Notes: generated by a model from the letters alone, not told the origin. A stretch of DNA of 64,000 nucleotides from Thiobacillus denitrificans ATCC 25259 (GCF_000012745.1 NC_007404.1:806001-870000); one strand, 5' to 3'. Counted from the stretch's first letter, positions 7,558 to 16,954 are shown. Made by a program: numbers and translations.

Positions 7558-8846
7558 TCGTCGGCGTCGAGCAGGCGGGCCGTCACCGCGTCGGGGTGCT
7601 CGAGCTCGACCCGCTCGATCTGCGCAAAGCGCTTGGTGATCTTGTCGCTCGAGATGCGCACGTCGCCGACGTCCTTGCTCGCCTGTTCGATGTGCGTGGC
7701 GAGCTTCTTCATGCGCTCGTCGAAGCGCGCAAAGTCCTTGGCGAGTTTCGCGAGTTCGTCCTTGATGACGTGCGCCATGCGCCGCGTCTCGGAATCGCGG
7801 ATCACCGCGCGCGCGGTGTTGAGCACGGCCATCAGCGTCGTCGGCGAGGTCAGCCAGACCCGCTTCTTCTGCGCGTGTTCGACGAGATCGGGGTGGTAGG
7901 CGTGGATTTCGGCGAACACCGCCTCGGCCGGCAGGAACATCACCGCGCCATCGGAGGTCTCGCCGGCGACGACGTACTTCGTGCCGATGTCGTCGACGTG
8001 CTTTCGGACGTCCATCTTGAACTGGCGCCGTGCCGCCTCGCGTTCTGCGGCCGGCAGCGCGTCGTCGAACATGCGGCTGTAGTTTTCGAGGGGGAACTTG
8101 GCGTCGACGCAGACGGTGCCGGTCGGTTCCGGCAGGATCAGCACGCAGTCGGCGCGGGCGCCGCCCTTCAAGGTGTGCTGGAAGGCGTAGGCGTCGGGCG
8201 GCAGGCTGTTGCGAACCAGCGCCTCGAGTTGCACCTCGCCGAACGCGCCGCGCGAGCGCTTGTCGCCGAGGATTTCCTGCAGGCTCACGACGTTGCTCGC
8301 GAGGCCCTCGATCTTCTTTTGCGCCTCGTCGATGACGGCCAGCCGCGTCATCACCGAGGTGAAGGTGTCGTTGGTCTTCTTGAAGCCCTCGTCGAGCCGT
8401 TCGGCGACCTTGCCCGAAATTTCGTTGAGGCGGCCGTCGACGGTCTGCGACAGCTGCTGGACGCGTTCGCCGAACTGCGCGCTCATGCCTTTGAGCGTGT
8501 CCTGCAGCAGCGCCTGCTCGGCGCGGCCCTGCTCGATCAGCTTCTCGAGCATCGCGGTCTGGAACTGGCCGAGGTGTTCGCTGACCCCGGCGCGTGTGTC
8601 GGCCAGACGCTCGGTCTGCGCGACCTGCAGCGCGGCGAACTGGGCCTGCATGCGGTCGGACTGCTGGGTGAGCCCGCCGTGGAGATCGCTCAGCACCGCG
8701 CGATGGCGCGCTTCCATGTCGTGCACGAGCTGGGCGGGCAGGGCCTGCTGGTCGCGGCGCAGGGACTGGAGCCGCACGAGCAGGATCACGCTGACGGCGA
8801 GGAGGACGGCGAGTCCAATCAGGAGGGCGATTTCGAAGGCTGGCAT
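7554..8846 (-). CDS. rmuC: DNA recombination protein RmuC
   Basis: 430 residues. I take ATG 8846 (MPAFEIALL) as start rather than an in-frame codon 33 bases upstream. There is one N-terminal transmembrane segment (about residues 5-25) and a long coiled-coil region (about 30-190). The RmuC nuclease-like domain follows (about 195-400), with GDKRSRGAFGEVQLEALV, CVDAKFPLENY and MFLPAEAVFAEI. RmuC limits DNA rearrangements such as inversions at short inverted repeats. It is the first gene of a three-gene overlapping operon. Confidence 0.93.
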   Translation of the reverse strand: MPAFEIALLIGLAVLLAVSVILLVRLQSLRRDQQALPAQLVHDMEARHRAVLSDLHGGLTQQSDRMQAQFAALQVAQTERLADTRAGVSEHLGQFQTAMLEKLIEQGRAEQALLQDTLKGMSAQFGERVQQLSQTVDGRLNEISGKVAERLDEGFKKTNDTFTSVMTRLAVIDEAQKKIEGLASNVVSLQEILGDKRSRGAFGEVQLEALVRNSLPPDAYAFQHTLKGGARADCVLILPEPTGTVCVDAKFPLENYSRMFDDALPAAEREAARRQFKMDVRKHVDDIGTKYVVAGETSDGAVMFLPAEAVFAEIHAYHPDLVEHAQKKRVWLTSPTTLMAVLNTARAVIRDSETRRMAHVIKDELAKLAKDFARFDERMKKLATHIEQASKDVGDVRISSDKITKRFAQIERVELEHPDAVTARLLDADE

Positions 8847-9391
8847 GGCGTGAATTCTACCTGCTCGCGATGACGCCATTTGGTAACTTGTCGCCCTTGA
8901 ATCTTCTATGGCTAGACGCGGAGATCAAGAAAACACGGATGTTGCGGGCAGTAACGAAACAGCTGATTGAACATCTACCAAACCTCGGAGCTGACCGACG
9001 GCAGCCTCGGGTGACATGAAATCAAAGTTGAAGTCGCCGCGTCCGCCCATTCGCCGTCACTGCGTCTGGATCGGCCCCGTGGTGAGCTGACCAAGTCGAT
9101 TTTGCTGTGCCTACGCTTGCGCAACCGCTCCCGCAAGAATGGGAGAAACCGTCTCGTTCATAGAGGCCCTGCGTGGCGTTTTAGGTACCTCGGTCGGCAA
9201 CCGCGCCGTGTTCGACAGATCGGTTCACACTCGGCTAAAGGCGTTATTCTGCAAAGATAGCCCCGTAAGGCTGCATACCCCTCCTCCAGCAAGGAGGGGT
9301 ATGCAGCCTTACGGACGACCATGAGGGTTAACTGCTAGTCCAGACATTCGAGCCCCAGCCCGTGGCCTCGGTCAGGTGAGGATGGAATTAA
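8847..9391. other. Gene-poor spacer with palindrome
   Basis: 545 bases without a convincing gene. Short open stretches are interrupted by stops and match nothing I recognise. One run (about 9070-9260) encodes an Arg-rich peptide that could be a remnant. The only clear structure is the long perfect inverted repeat at 9264-9313. Confidence 0.6.
9264..9313. repeat. Perfect 22-bp inverted repeat with 6-base loop
   Basis: Arms 9264-9285 and 9292-9313 are exact reverse complements of 22 bases and surround the loop CCAGCA. No T-run follows on either strand, so it is not a standard terminator. It lies 78 bases before a lone membrane-protein gene. Confidence 0.95.
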
Positions 9392-9862
9392 ATGATTGAG
9401 AGAGAAAACGAAATGAAGCGGGCCCCAGAGTTGTATCGGTTCGGTTTCCCGCAAAAACCGTACTTCCTCATACCGCTAAGTTTGTTAATCGTGTATTCCA
9501 CGATCGCTTCAGAAAGCCAGGAATTGCTCACATTGGCCGACAAAATTGTTACACCGCTAGTTGATAGCCTGCATTTCGTAGGGCTTGGTGTAACCAGACC
9601 GTTCATGGATGGCCAAATGCCCGCGCGCTATTACACCAATCTTATTGGTATCGGGGTCTGGGGGGTTGCAACCTATAACGCGAGAACGATAGCTTGGCTG
9701 GCTAATTACAGGGGGGTGCTGAACTTTGTTAATCAAGCGACGAGAAAGGCTCAGGAATTGAAGGGCTGGAGTCCAGGACAAGCTTGGCTGCGTGCACGGC
9801 TATTTTTATTATTTTTCATGACCCCGATATGCGCATATTCATTTGCCTCCTATTCTGAATAG
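9392..9862 (+). CDS. Unknown membrane protein
   Basis: 156 residues from ATG 9392, with GAGG about 10 bases upstream; ATG 9413 preceded by GAGAGAG is an alternative. Hydrophobic segments lie near residues 26-40, 80-92 and 134-152. No recognisable family. Base usage is clearly more AT-rich than neighbours (codons such as TTA, ATT, AAA, ATA), suggesting transfer. The reading frame ends inside what looks like a membrane segment, and a second hydrophobic frame begins at once in a different phase, so the protein may be broken by a frameshift. Confidence 0.55.
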   Translation: MIERENEMKRAPELYRFGFPQKPYFLIPLSLLIVYSTIASESQELLTLADKIVTPLVDSLHFVGLGVTRPFMDGQMPARYYTNLIGIGVWGVATYNARTIAWLANYRGVLNFVNQATRKAQELKGWSPGQAWLRARLFLLFFMTPICAYSFASYSE

Positions 9863-10013
9863 CACGCACGGTTGGTTTATTTTTCACGTCAAGGATTCGC
9901 TCACACCTCTGCTATTGATCGCAGTATTTCAAGTGCCTGGAATGTTTATCAGTGGTTTGCTCGCTCCTTTAGCGATATACCTCATTCACGACCTCAAACA
10001 CGCCGTGACCTGA
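9843..10013 (+). CDS. Possible overlapping or frameshifted membrane segment
   Basis: A 56-codon open frame from TTG 9843 to TGA 10013 overlaps the previous gene by 20 bases in another phase. It encodes a hydrophobic stretch (LTPLLLIAVFQVPGMFISGLL and onward, split here for length) ending in HDLKHAVT. There is no good ribosome-binding site or ATG, and an in-frame stop lies at 9819. Either it is a small coupled membrane protein or it is the C-terminal part of the preceding gene after a frameshift near 9820-9860. Confidence 0.35.
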   Translation: MPPILNSTHGWFIFHVKDSLTPLLLIAVFQVPGMFISGLLAPLAIYLIHDLKHAVT

Positions 10014-10052
10014 TAATTTAAGGGCACCAGCAACAAACGGCGGCGCGACAAG

Positions 10053-10078
10053 AAAAAAAACCCGGCGCGGGGCCGGGT
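10053..10078 (-). terminator. Rho-independent terminator of typA
   Basis: Read on the minus strand, the stem CCCGGC/GCCGGG is followed by a run of eight T residues, directly after the typA stop codon. Confidence 0.85.
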
Positions 10079-10084
10079 TTCGTA

Positions 10085-11917
10085 TTACGCCGCTGCGCGG
10101 CTGGCGCGCTTGCGCTCGTGTTCCTGCAGGTGGCGCTTGCGGATGCGAATCGACTTCGGTGTGATCTCCACCAGTTCGTCGTCATCGATGAATTCCACGG
10201 CGGATTCCAGCGTCAGCTTGATCGGCGTGGTCAGGCGCACCGCTTCGTCGGTGCCGGAGGCGCGCACGTTGGTCAACTGCTTGCCTTTGATCGGGTTGAC
10301 CACCAGATCGTTGTCGCGGCTGTGGATGCCGATGATCATGCCTTCGTACAGTTTGTCACCGGGCGAGACGAACATGCGGCCGCGGTCTTCCAGCTTCCAC
10401 AGCGCGTAGGCCACGGCCTCGCCGTTGTCCTGGCTCACCAGCACGCCGTTATGACGGCCCGGCAGGTCGGCTTTCACCGGACCGTAGTCGTCGAACACGT
10501 GGCTCATCAGGCCGGTGCCGCGCGTCATGGTCATGAAGTCGGACTGGAAGCCGATCAGGCCGCGTGCGGGAATGTGGTATTCCAGGCGGGTGCGGCCGCG
10601 GCCGTCGGATTCCATGTTGGTCAGTTCGCCGCGGCGGCGGCCGATCTCTTCCATCACGCCGCCCTGGTGTTCGTCTTCCAGGTCGATGGTCAGGTTTTCG
10701 TAGGGCTCGCACTTCTCGCCATTGATTTCCTTGTACACCACGCGCGGCTTGGCGACGGCCATCTCGAAGCCTTCGCGGCGCATGTTCTCGAGCAGGATCG
10801 TCAGGTGCAGTTCGCCGCGGCCCGAAACGCGGAACACGTCGGCGTCGCCGGTGTCGTCGACGCGCAGCGCGACGTTGGTCAGCAGTTCCTTGTTCAAGCG
10901 GTCGCGGATCTGGCGGCTGGTAACGAACTTTCCCTCTGTGCCGGCGAGCGGCGAGGTGTTCACCATGAAGTCCATGGTCAGGGTCGGTTCGTCCACGCCG
11001 AGCACGGGCAGGCCAACGGGGTTTTCCTTGTCGCAGATGGTGACGCCGATGCCGATGTCGTCGAGGCCGGAGATGATGATGATGTCGCCGGCTTCGGCTT
11101 CATCCACCGGCACGCGGTCGAGGCCCTTGAAGCCGAGCACCTGGTTGATGCGGCCGGTGGCGACCTGTTCCTCGTGGTTCATCACCACCACCGACATGCC
11201 GGGCTTGATGCGGCCGTTGAGCACGCGGCCGACGCCGAGACGGCCGGTATAGGTCGAATAATCCAGCGCGGCGATCTGCAGCTGCAGCGGGGCGTCGGCC
11301 GATCCAGGCGGGGTGGGGACGTGCGCGAGCACGGTGTCGAACAGCGGCTTCATGTCGGCCGCGCTGCCGCCCTGCGAGGGTGCGTCCTTGAGGTCGAGGC
11401 AGGCCCAGCCGTTCAGGCCCGAGGCGTAGATGATCGGGAAGTCGAGCTGGTCGTCGGTGGCGCCGAGCTTGTCGAACAGGTCGAAGGTCTGGTCGACGAC
11501 CCAGTCCGGGCGCGAACCGGGGCGGTCGACCTTGTTGATCACGACGATTGGACGCAGGCCCAGCGCCAGCGCCTTCTTGGTGACGAAGCGCGTCTGAGGC
11601 ATCGGGCCCTCGACGGCGTCGACCAGCAGCACGACGCCGTCGACCATGCCGAGCACGCGCTCGACTTCGCCGCCGAAGTCGGCGTGCCCCGGCGTGTCGA
11701 CGATGTTGATGTGGTAGTCGCCGTAGGTGATCGCGGTGTTCTTCGCGAGGATGGTGATGCCGCGCTCCTTCTCGAGATCGTTCGAGTCCATGACGCGTTC
11801 GTCGATGGCCTGGTTGTCGCGGAAGGTGCCGGATTGCTTGAGAAGCTGGTCGACGAGCGTGGTCTTGCCGTGGTCGACGTGCGCGATGATCGCGATGTTG
11901 CGAAGCTTGCGGGACAT
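10085..11917 (-). CDS. typA: Ribosome-associated translational GTPase TypA/BipA
   Basis: 610 residues, full length for the family. P-loop AHVDHGKT (12-19), DTPGH and [16 protein letters not shown]-motifs follow in order, then EF-G-like domain II, domains III and V, and the BipA-specific C-terminal region with a basic tail ([14 protein letters not shown]). TypA acts on 70S ribosomes and 50S assembly and is important at low temperature and under stress. The gene stands alone with its own leader and terminator; the leader holds an inverted repeat next to the start codon. Confidence 0.97.
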   Translation of the reverse strand: MSRKLRNIAIIAHVDHGKTTLVDQLLKQSGTFRDNQAIDERVMDSNDLEKERGITILAKNTAITYGDYHINIVDTPGHADFGGEVERVLGMVDGVVLLVDAVEGPMPQTRFVTKKALALGLRPIVVINKVDRPGSRPDWVVDQTFDLFDKLGATDDQLDFPIIYASGLNGWACLDLKDAPSQGGSAADMKPLFDTVLAHVPTPPGSADAPLQLQIAALDYSTYTGRLGVGRVLNGRIKPGMSVVVMNHEEQVATGRINQVLGFKGLDRVPVDEAEAGDIIIISGLDDIGIGVTICDKENPVGLPVLGVDEPTLTMDFMVNTSPLAGTEGKFVTSRQIRDRLNKELLTNVALRVDDTGDADVFRVSGRGELHLTILLENMRREGFEMAVAKPRVVYKEINGEKCEPYENLTIDLEDEHQGGVMEEIGRRRGELTNMESDGRGRTRLEYHIPARGLIGFQSDFMTMTRGTGLMSHVFDDYGPVKADLPGRHNGVLVSQDNGEAVAYALWKLEDRGRMFVSPGDKLYEGMIIGIHSRDNDLVVNPIKGKQLTNVRASGTDEAVRLTTPIKLTLESAVEFIDDDELVEITPKSIRIRKRHLQEHERKRASRAAA

Positions 11918-11931
11918 GATTGAGCGCCTAT

Positions 11932-11980
11932 TCGAGTGGAAATCCGCTTCCGGCCTTCAGTGCGGGGCAGTTCCACTCGA
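11932..11980 (-). promoter_or_regulatory. Inverted repeat in the typA leader
   Basis: Perfect 10-base arms TCGAGTGGAA (11932-11941) and TTCCACTCGA (11971-11980), with a shorter CCGC/GCGG pair nested inside. It begins 14 bases upstream of the typA start codon on the minus strand, so an RNA hairpin here could influence initiation, or the arms could be a repressor site. Confidence 0.45.
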
Positions 11981-12005
11981 TTCGAGCGGTCGGCAGGCTT
12001 GCGGG

Positions 12006-12031
12006 AAACCCGGCATTATAACCGGGTTTTT
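12006..12031 (-). terminator. Hairpin after the unknown 418-residue gene
   Basis: AAACCCGG (12006-12013) pairs with CCGGGTTT, just beyond the stop at 12033. On the minus strand only three T residues follow, so termination may be weak. The loop reads TATAAT on the minus strand and might also serve the typA promoter, but no matching -35 was found. Confidence 0.5.
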
Positions 12032-12032
12032 G

Positions 12033-13289
12033 CTATCTGGTGAGCGGATGTGCGGCGAGGCGCGCGTCGATGCGCTCGATCACGGCCAGGTAGCGCGGCC
12101 CCCCGACCGGGCCGAAACGCCGATCGAACTCGGCCTGCGCCATGAATTCGGGCAGATCGCGGAAGTCCGGCAGCAGCGCGTCGTCGTTTCGTGCCGCCGC
12201 GAGGTGCTGCAGCACGCGTGCGGCCGGCTCGCCGGTGGCGCGGTCGCCGAGCCGCACGCCAGCGCGGTTGGCGGCAAGGTCGGTGAAGCTGAAGCCCGAG
12301 CCCCGGTTCGCGTCTTCCTCCTCCTTGATCAGGCCGATCGCGTTGGCGAGCCGGCTGCCGCCATTGGCCGACAGCGCCGCCGAAATGATGAAATGCTCGG
12401 CGAAATCGCGCCTGCCGTGCAGCGAGAGCAGCACGCGCGGACTGCGCCGTATCGAGCGGCCCTCACCCTCGAGTAGCTTGGCGAGACTGATGCCGGACAG
12501 GTGCGCCGCGATCGCCGTGAGCGCGGCGCGATTATGCTCGCGCGGGTCGCCGCCGGCGCGCCGGGCGTGCTCGAACAGCGGCGCGACCACCTGCACGAGT
12601 GGCACCGTGCTGCCTTCCCGGTGGCGCTTGAGCAGGCCGTCGAGGTATTGCGCATAGTCGAGCATGCGTGCCTGGTCGGCCGGCGGGACCAGGATCTCGA
12701 CGCTTTTCTGCTCGATTTCGGTAAGCAGTTCGGGCCGCCATCGGTAGTCGAGCGTCGCCTGGTTCTCGTCGAAATTGACGCGATAAAACGCGTCGGCCAG
12801 GGCGGCGTAGGTCTCGTCGCGGCGCAGCCGCGCGTGGACGCGGCGTGCGATCCAGTCGGCGATCACGCCCGGAACCGGCAGGCTGCCGAGCTGCAGGCTT
12901 TCGATGCGGACGCCGCCCGGCGCCTCGGCGACCTCGGCCGTGACGTTGAGGTAGGCCCCGAAGGGATTGCGCGGCGCGGTCAGCGTCGCGGTCAGCGTCG
13001 CGCCCCCGGGCGTGAGTTCGGCGGCGATGCCGGTCACGCGGTGCAGTTCCACCGCGTAGTTGAGAAGGCGGTTGAGTTCGGATTCGTCGAGCCGGATGCT
13101 GTGGACCACGTCGGGGGTCTGGCGTCGCGGATCGTGTTTCTGGAACAGCGACTTGATCCACGCGAGATCCTTGCGGCGGAACTCGCCGACCGGTTCGACC
13201 GCCGGTGCGTCGTCCAGCATCATCCAGGGCAACACGGTCACGCCGAGCAGCAGAAGCAGTGCGAGGCTCCAGGCCAGGAAGCGTCTCAT
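12033..13289 (-). CDS. Unknown membrane-anchored protein, 418 residues
   Basis: One N-terminal hydrophobic segment (about residues 4-24) suggests a signal anchor or signal peptide. The rest is soluble, mixed alpha/beta and arginine-rich, with no domain I can name. A region near 265-330 ([20 protein letters not shown] and [14 protein letters not shown], separate stretches) looks like the conserved core of uncharacterised proteins found in betaproteobacteria; this is an impression, not a search result. The start follows the haemoglobin stop by one base, so it is probably cotranscribed with the globin and purT. Confidence 0.75.
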   Translation of the reverse strand: MRRFLAWSLALLLLLGVTVLPWMMLDDAPAVEPVGEFRRKDLAWIKSLFQKHDPRRQTPDVVHSIRLDESELNRLLNYAVELHRVTGIAAELTPGGATLTATLTAPRNPFGAYLNVTAEVAEAPGGVRIESLQLGSLPVPGVIADWIARRVHARLRRDETYAALADAFYRVNFDENQATLDYRWRPELLTEIEQKSVEILVPPADQARMLDYAQYLDGLLKRHREGSTVPLVQVVAPLFEHARRAGGDPREHNRAALTAIAAHLSGISLAKLLEGEGRSIRRSPRVLLSLHGRRDFAEHFIISAALSANGGSRLANAIGLIKEEEDANRGSGFSFTDLAANRAGVRLGDRATGEPAARVLQHLAAARNDDALLPDFRDLPEFMAQAEFDRRFGPVGGPRYLAVIERIDARLAAHPLTR

Positions 13290-13290
13290 G

Positions 13291-13671
13291 TCACTGCGGC
13301 TGGTTACGCATGAAGTCCGCCGTCTGGAAAAGCGCAGCGGTCAGTTCCTGCTGTAGCGCGGCGTCGAGCCCGACGTCCTGCATCGCCCGAATCATGCAGC
13401 CCATCCACTGGTCGCGCTCGCTCTCGCCGATGACGAAGGGCAGATGGCGGCGGCGCAGGAAGGGATGGCCGAAACGGTCGGTGTATTCGGGCGGGCCGCC
13501 GGTCCACCCGGACAGAAACCACGCCAGCTTGTTGCGCGATTCCGTGAGGTCCGTGGGATGAAGCTTGCGGATGCCGTAATAGTCCGGGTCCTCGTCCATC
13601 AGGTCGTAAAAGCGGTCGACAAGCCTGCGGATCGTGTCGGCGCCGCCGAGGCGGTCGTAATGGGTTTGCAT
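13291..13671 (-). CDS. Group II truncated haemoglobin
   Basis: 126 residues from ATG 13671; a start at 13686 (adding MTGAN) would overlap the purT stop as ATGA and is equally possible. Group II features: YDRLGG opening, RFYDLMDEDP, the LSGWTGGPPEY segment, HPFLRRRHLPF with the proximal histidine region, and WMGCMIRAMQD with the Trp at G8. Proteins of this group bind O2 or NO tightly and are linked to NO or oxidative stress. The window also carries a complete nitric oxide reductase operon, so a role in NO handling is plausible but not shown. Confidence 0.88.
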   Translation of the reverse strand: MQTHYDRLGGADTIRRLVDRFYDLMDEDPDYYGIRKLHPTDLTESRNKLAWFLSGWTGGPPEYTDRFGHPFLRRRHLPFVIGESERDQWMGCMIRAMQDVGLDAALQQELTAALFQTADFMRNQPQ

Positions 13672-13682
13672 GTTCGCACCAG

Positions 13683-14879
13683 TCATACGGGAACGGGTTT
13701 GACCTTGGCCGCCGCGGCCTTCGCCAGCAGGCGGGCCGCGTCGGGAGAGTCGGCCGTCGCCAGCGCGACGCCCATGCGGCGACGGGCGAAGGCCTCGGGC
13801 TTGCCGAAGAGCCGCAGGTCGACGCCCGGGGCCGCGAGCGCGTCGTCGACGCCGTCGAACGCGATGCCTCGCGCGTCCACAGCGCCGTAGATCACGGCCG
13901 ACGCGCCGGGTTCCCGCAGGCCGGTGTCGACCGGAAGCCCGAGGATCGCGCGCGCGTGCAGTTCGAACTCGTTCTGCCGCTGCGTCGCGAGCGTGACCAT
14001 GCCGGTGTCGTGCGGCCGCGGGCTCACTTCCGAAAACCACACGGTGTCGCCCTTGACGAAGAGTTCGACGCCGAAAAGCCCGCGACCACCGAGCTCGCCC
14101 GTGACCGCCGCGGCGATTTCGCGCGCGCGTTCGAGCGCGGTCGGCGACATCGCCTGCGGCTGCCACGATTCGACGTAATCGCCCTTGACCTGCAAATGGC
14201 CGATCGGCGCGCAGAAACGGGTTTCGATCGCGCCCGAGGCGGCGCGTGCGCGCACGGTCAGCAGCGTGATTTCGTAGTCGAAGTCGATCACGCCCTCGAC
14301 GATGAAGCGGCCCTTGTCGACGCGCCCGCCGCGCACGGCGTAATCCCAGGCCGCCCGCATCTCGCCGGCGTCGTCGACGCGCGATTGCCCCTTGCCCGAC
14401 GACGACATGACCGGCTTGACGATGACCGGATAGCCGAGCCGCTCGGCCGCGGCGCACATCTCGGCGTAGCTGTCGACGAACGCGTAGGGCGAGGTCGGCA
14501 AGCCGAGCGTTTCGGCGGCGAGCCGGCGGATGCCCTCGCGGTTCATGGTCAGATTGACGGCGCGCGCGGTTGGAATCACCTCGGCGAGACCGGCGCGCTC
14601 GATCTCGAGCAGGGCCTCGGTCGCGATCGCCTCGATTTCCGGGACGACGAGCAGCGGCTTTTCGGCCTCGATCAGCGCACGAAGCGCGGCGCCGTCGGTC
14701 ATGTCGATCACGTGCGCGCGATGCGCGACCTGGTGGCCGGGCGCATGCTCGTAGCGATCGACGGCGACGACTTCGACGCCGAGACGCTGCAGCGCGATGA
14801 TGACCTCCTTGCCGAGTTCGCCGGCGCCGAGCAGCATGACGCGGGTCGCCGATGGCGAGAGCGGGGTGCCGAGACGCAT
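13683..14879 (-). CDS. purT: Formate-dependent phosphoribosylglycinamide formyltransferase PurT
   Basis: 398 residues from ATG 14879, close to the 392 of E. coli PurT; a much longer in-frame extension is not coding. ATP-grasp enzyme: N-terminal [13 protein letters not shown] dinucleotide-like fold, [15 protein letters not shown] (ATP loop), and [23 protein letters not shown] carrying the Mg-binding Glu residues (given as separate motifs). It makes formyl-GAR from GAR, formate and ATP in purine synthesis. The nearby hpt and methylthioinosine phosphorylase genes are also purine genes. Confidence 0.96.
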
Positions 14880-14965
14880 GGGCTGAGTCCTGAAGAGCAA
14901 ACCCGGAATTTTACCGCGGACGTGCGGCCGGCGAGAGCCGTCGATTCGAGGCGGGTCGGTGCTTT

Positions 14966-15517
14966 TCAGGCTGTCGCGTCGAGGCGGTGCCAGGCGAAAT
15001 GCGGGCCGGGGTCGCTCTTGCGGCCGGGCGCGATGTCGCTGTGGCCGGCGACGCCCTGGATCGGATAGGCGGCCTTCAGCACGTCGACGAGCCGGCGCAG
15101 GGTCGCGTACTGCGCGTCGTCGAAAGGCACGTCGTCGCTGCCTTCGAGTTCGATGCCGATCGAGAAATCGTTGCAGCGTTCGCGCCCCTGCCAGTTCGAT
15201 GCGCCCGCGTGCCAGGCGCGCAGCGTGCATGGCACGAATTGCAGCAGGCTGCCGTCGCGGCGGATGAAGAAATGGGCGGAGACCCTGAGCCCGCGCATCG
15301 CCTGGTAATAGGGATCGGCGTCCCAGTCGAGGCGGTTGGTGAAGAGCTCGATCACGGCGTCGCCGGCGAAGACGCCGGGCGGCAGCGAAATGTTGTGGAT
15401 GACGATCAGTTCGACGGCCGTTCCCGGCGGACGCGGGTCGCAATTGGGCGAGGGGACCCGGCGTGCAGCGGGCAACCAGCCCAGCGCGTCGGGCATGTCG
15501 GGTGCGGAAATCGGCAT
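14966..15517 (-). CDS. ampD: 1,6-anhydro-N-acetylmuramyl-L-alanine amidase AmpD
   Basis: 183 residues. Zinc ligands of the amidase_2 fold are present: His41 (LIVIHNIS), His159 and Asp169 ([17 protein letters not shown]). The conserved catalytic Glu123 ([11 protein letters not shown]) and Lys167 are also there. No signal peptide, so it is cytoplasmic, as expected for the muropeptide recycling enzyme. In organisms with AmpR it also controls beta-lactamase; no ampR or ampC is seen here. Confidence 0.94.
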
Positions 15518-15605
15518 CGCGCAAGCTTACTCGACCCGAGCGCGCGCTGGAAACATCGGCGGCGACGGCTTAGACTGCCGACTTTCGCCGATTTCACCGC
15601 CGCTC

Positions 15606-16163
15606 ATGACACCGCACGAAGCGCAGCAGTTGCTCCACGATGCCGAGTGCGTCGCGACCGCCGAGCGCGTGCAGGCCGCGCTCGATCGCCTGGCTGGCGA
15701 AATCGGCGAGGCGCTCTCCAGCGAAATGCCGCTCGTGCTCGCGGTGATGGGGGGAGCGGTCGTGTTTGCCGGGCAGCTGCTTACGCGTCTCGCTTTTCCG
15801 CTCGAATTCGACTACCTGCACGTCACCCGCTACCGCGGCAAGACCCGCGGCGGCGAGATCGAGTGGCGCGTGCTCCCCGGCAAGAGCGTCGCCGGCCGCG
15901 CCGTGCTCGTGCTCGACGACATCCTCGACGAAGGCGAGACGCTCGCGGCGGTGCGCGCCAAGCTCCTGGAAATGGGCGCGGCACGCGTCTGGTCGGCGGT
16001 GCTGACCGACAAGGCCAACGGCCTCGTCAAACCCGTGCGGGCGGACTTCGTCGGACTCGAAGTCCCCGACCGCTACGTCTTTGGTTGCGGCATGGACGCC
16101 TACGGACTGTGGCGCAACCTGCCAGCGATTTACGCTTTGAGCCCCGACGCCGCGTCGGGATAA
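15606..16163 (+). CDS. hpt: Hypoxanthine-guanine phosphoribosyltransferase
   Basis: 185 residues from ATG 15606. Type I PRTase with the PRPP-binding loop VLVLDDILDEGET (100-112, the Asp-Asp pair included) and the LHVTRYRGKTRGG flexible loop. The C-terminal Lys/Val hood LTDKANGLVKPVRADFVGLEV follows (quoted in parts of the region 137-160). It converts hypoxanthine or guanine plus PRPP to IMP or GMP. It lies 10 bases before a methylthioinosine phosphorylase whose reaction releases hypoxanthine, making a tidy two-gene salvage unit. Confidence 0.88.
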   Translation: MTPHEAQQLLHDAECVATAERVQAALDRLAGEIGEALSSEMPLVLAVMGGAVVFAGQLLTRLAFPLEFDYLHVTRYRGKTRGGEIEWRVLPGKSVAGRAVLVLDDILDEGETLAAVRAKLLEMGAARVWSAVLTDKANGLVKPVRADFVGLEVPDRYVFGCGMDAYGLWRNLPAIYALSPDAASG

Positions 16164-16173
16164 GGAAAACTAC

Positions 16174-16935
16174 ATGTTGGGAATCATCGGCGGCACTGGG
16201 TTGACCCAGCTCGCCAACCTCAAGATCACGCATCGCCGCGTCGCGCGCACGCCCTACGGCGAGCCTTCCGGCGCGCTCACGTTCGGTCGCCTGTGCGACC
16301 AGGACGTGATCTTTCTCGCGCGCCACGGCTACGGCCATACGATCCCGCCGCACGAGGTCAATTACCGGGCGAATCTGTGGGCGCTCAAGGAGCACGGCGT
16401 CAACCGCATCGTGTCGGTCGCCACCGTCGGCGGCATCCATCCCGAGCTCATTCCCGGGACACTGGTCATCCCCGACCAGATCATCGACTACACCCACGGC
16501 CGCGACGGCACGTTTTTCGTCGAAGGCGACCGGCCCGTCACCCATCGCGACTTCACGCAGCCCTACTGCGCGGCGATGCGCGCCGCGCTGCTGCAGGCCG
16601 CGACGAGTGCCGACATCAGCCTGCGCGACGGCGGCGTCTACGCGGCGGTGCAGGGGCCGCGCCTCGAAACCGCCGCCGAGATCAATCGCCTGGAGCGGGA
16701 CGGCGCCGACATGGTCGGCATGACCGGCATGCCCGAAGCCTATCTCGCGTGCGAGCTCGACCTTTGCTATGCCACCGTCGGCACGGTCGTGAACCATGCG
16801 GCGGGCCGCGGACTTTCCGCCGACGGCATTCAGATGGTCGAAATCCAGGTGGTGCTTGGCGAGGTCATGCTGCAGGTGCGTCATCTCCTGGAACAGCTCG
16901 TGACCAACGACTCGGCCGGACTCTGCACCTTCTGA
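16174..16935 (+). CDS. S-methyl-5'-thioinosine phosphorylase (MTAP/PNP family)
   Basis: 253 residues. PNP/MTAP family signatures: IGGTGL at the N-terminus, ARHGYGHTIPPHEVNYRAN (49-67), SVATVGGIHP (81-90) and MVGMTGMPEAYLACEL (180-195). At the base-recognition position the sequence is VVNHAAG with Asn207, where adenine-specific enzymes have Asp. Asn is what 6-oxopurine phosphorylases use, so methylthioinosine is the likelier substrate than methylthioadenosine. The products would be methylthioribose-1-phosphate and hypoxanthine. The second is the substrate of the upstream hpt gene product. Confidence 0.85.
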   Translation: MLGIIGGTGLTQLANLKITHRRVARTPYGEPSGALTFGRLCDQDVIFLARHGYGHTIPPHEVNYRANLWALKEHGVNRIVSVATVGGIHPELIPGTLVIPDQIIDYTHGRDGTFFVEGDRPVTHRDFTQPYCAAMRAALLQAATSADISLRDGGVYAAVQGPRLETAAEINRLERDGADMVGMTGMPEAYLACELDLCYATVGTVVNHAAGRGLSADGIQMVEIQVVLGEVMLQVRHLLEQLVTNDSAGLCTF

Positions 16936-16954
16936 AAGCAGGATTGCCGGCGGA

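Noticed and set aside
9139-9324. 61-codon open frame in the gene-poor spacer
   Set aside because: It runs through the palindrome, has no ribosome-binding site and no recognisable sequence.
10118-11923. 601-codon open frame antisense to typA
   Set aside because: Mirror of a conserved GTPase gene; His/Val/Ala-rich translation without family signs.
12014-12019. TATAAT on the minus strand as typA promoter
   Set aside because: It lies in a terminator loop and no -35 element is found at 16-18 bases.
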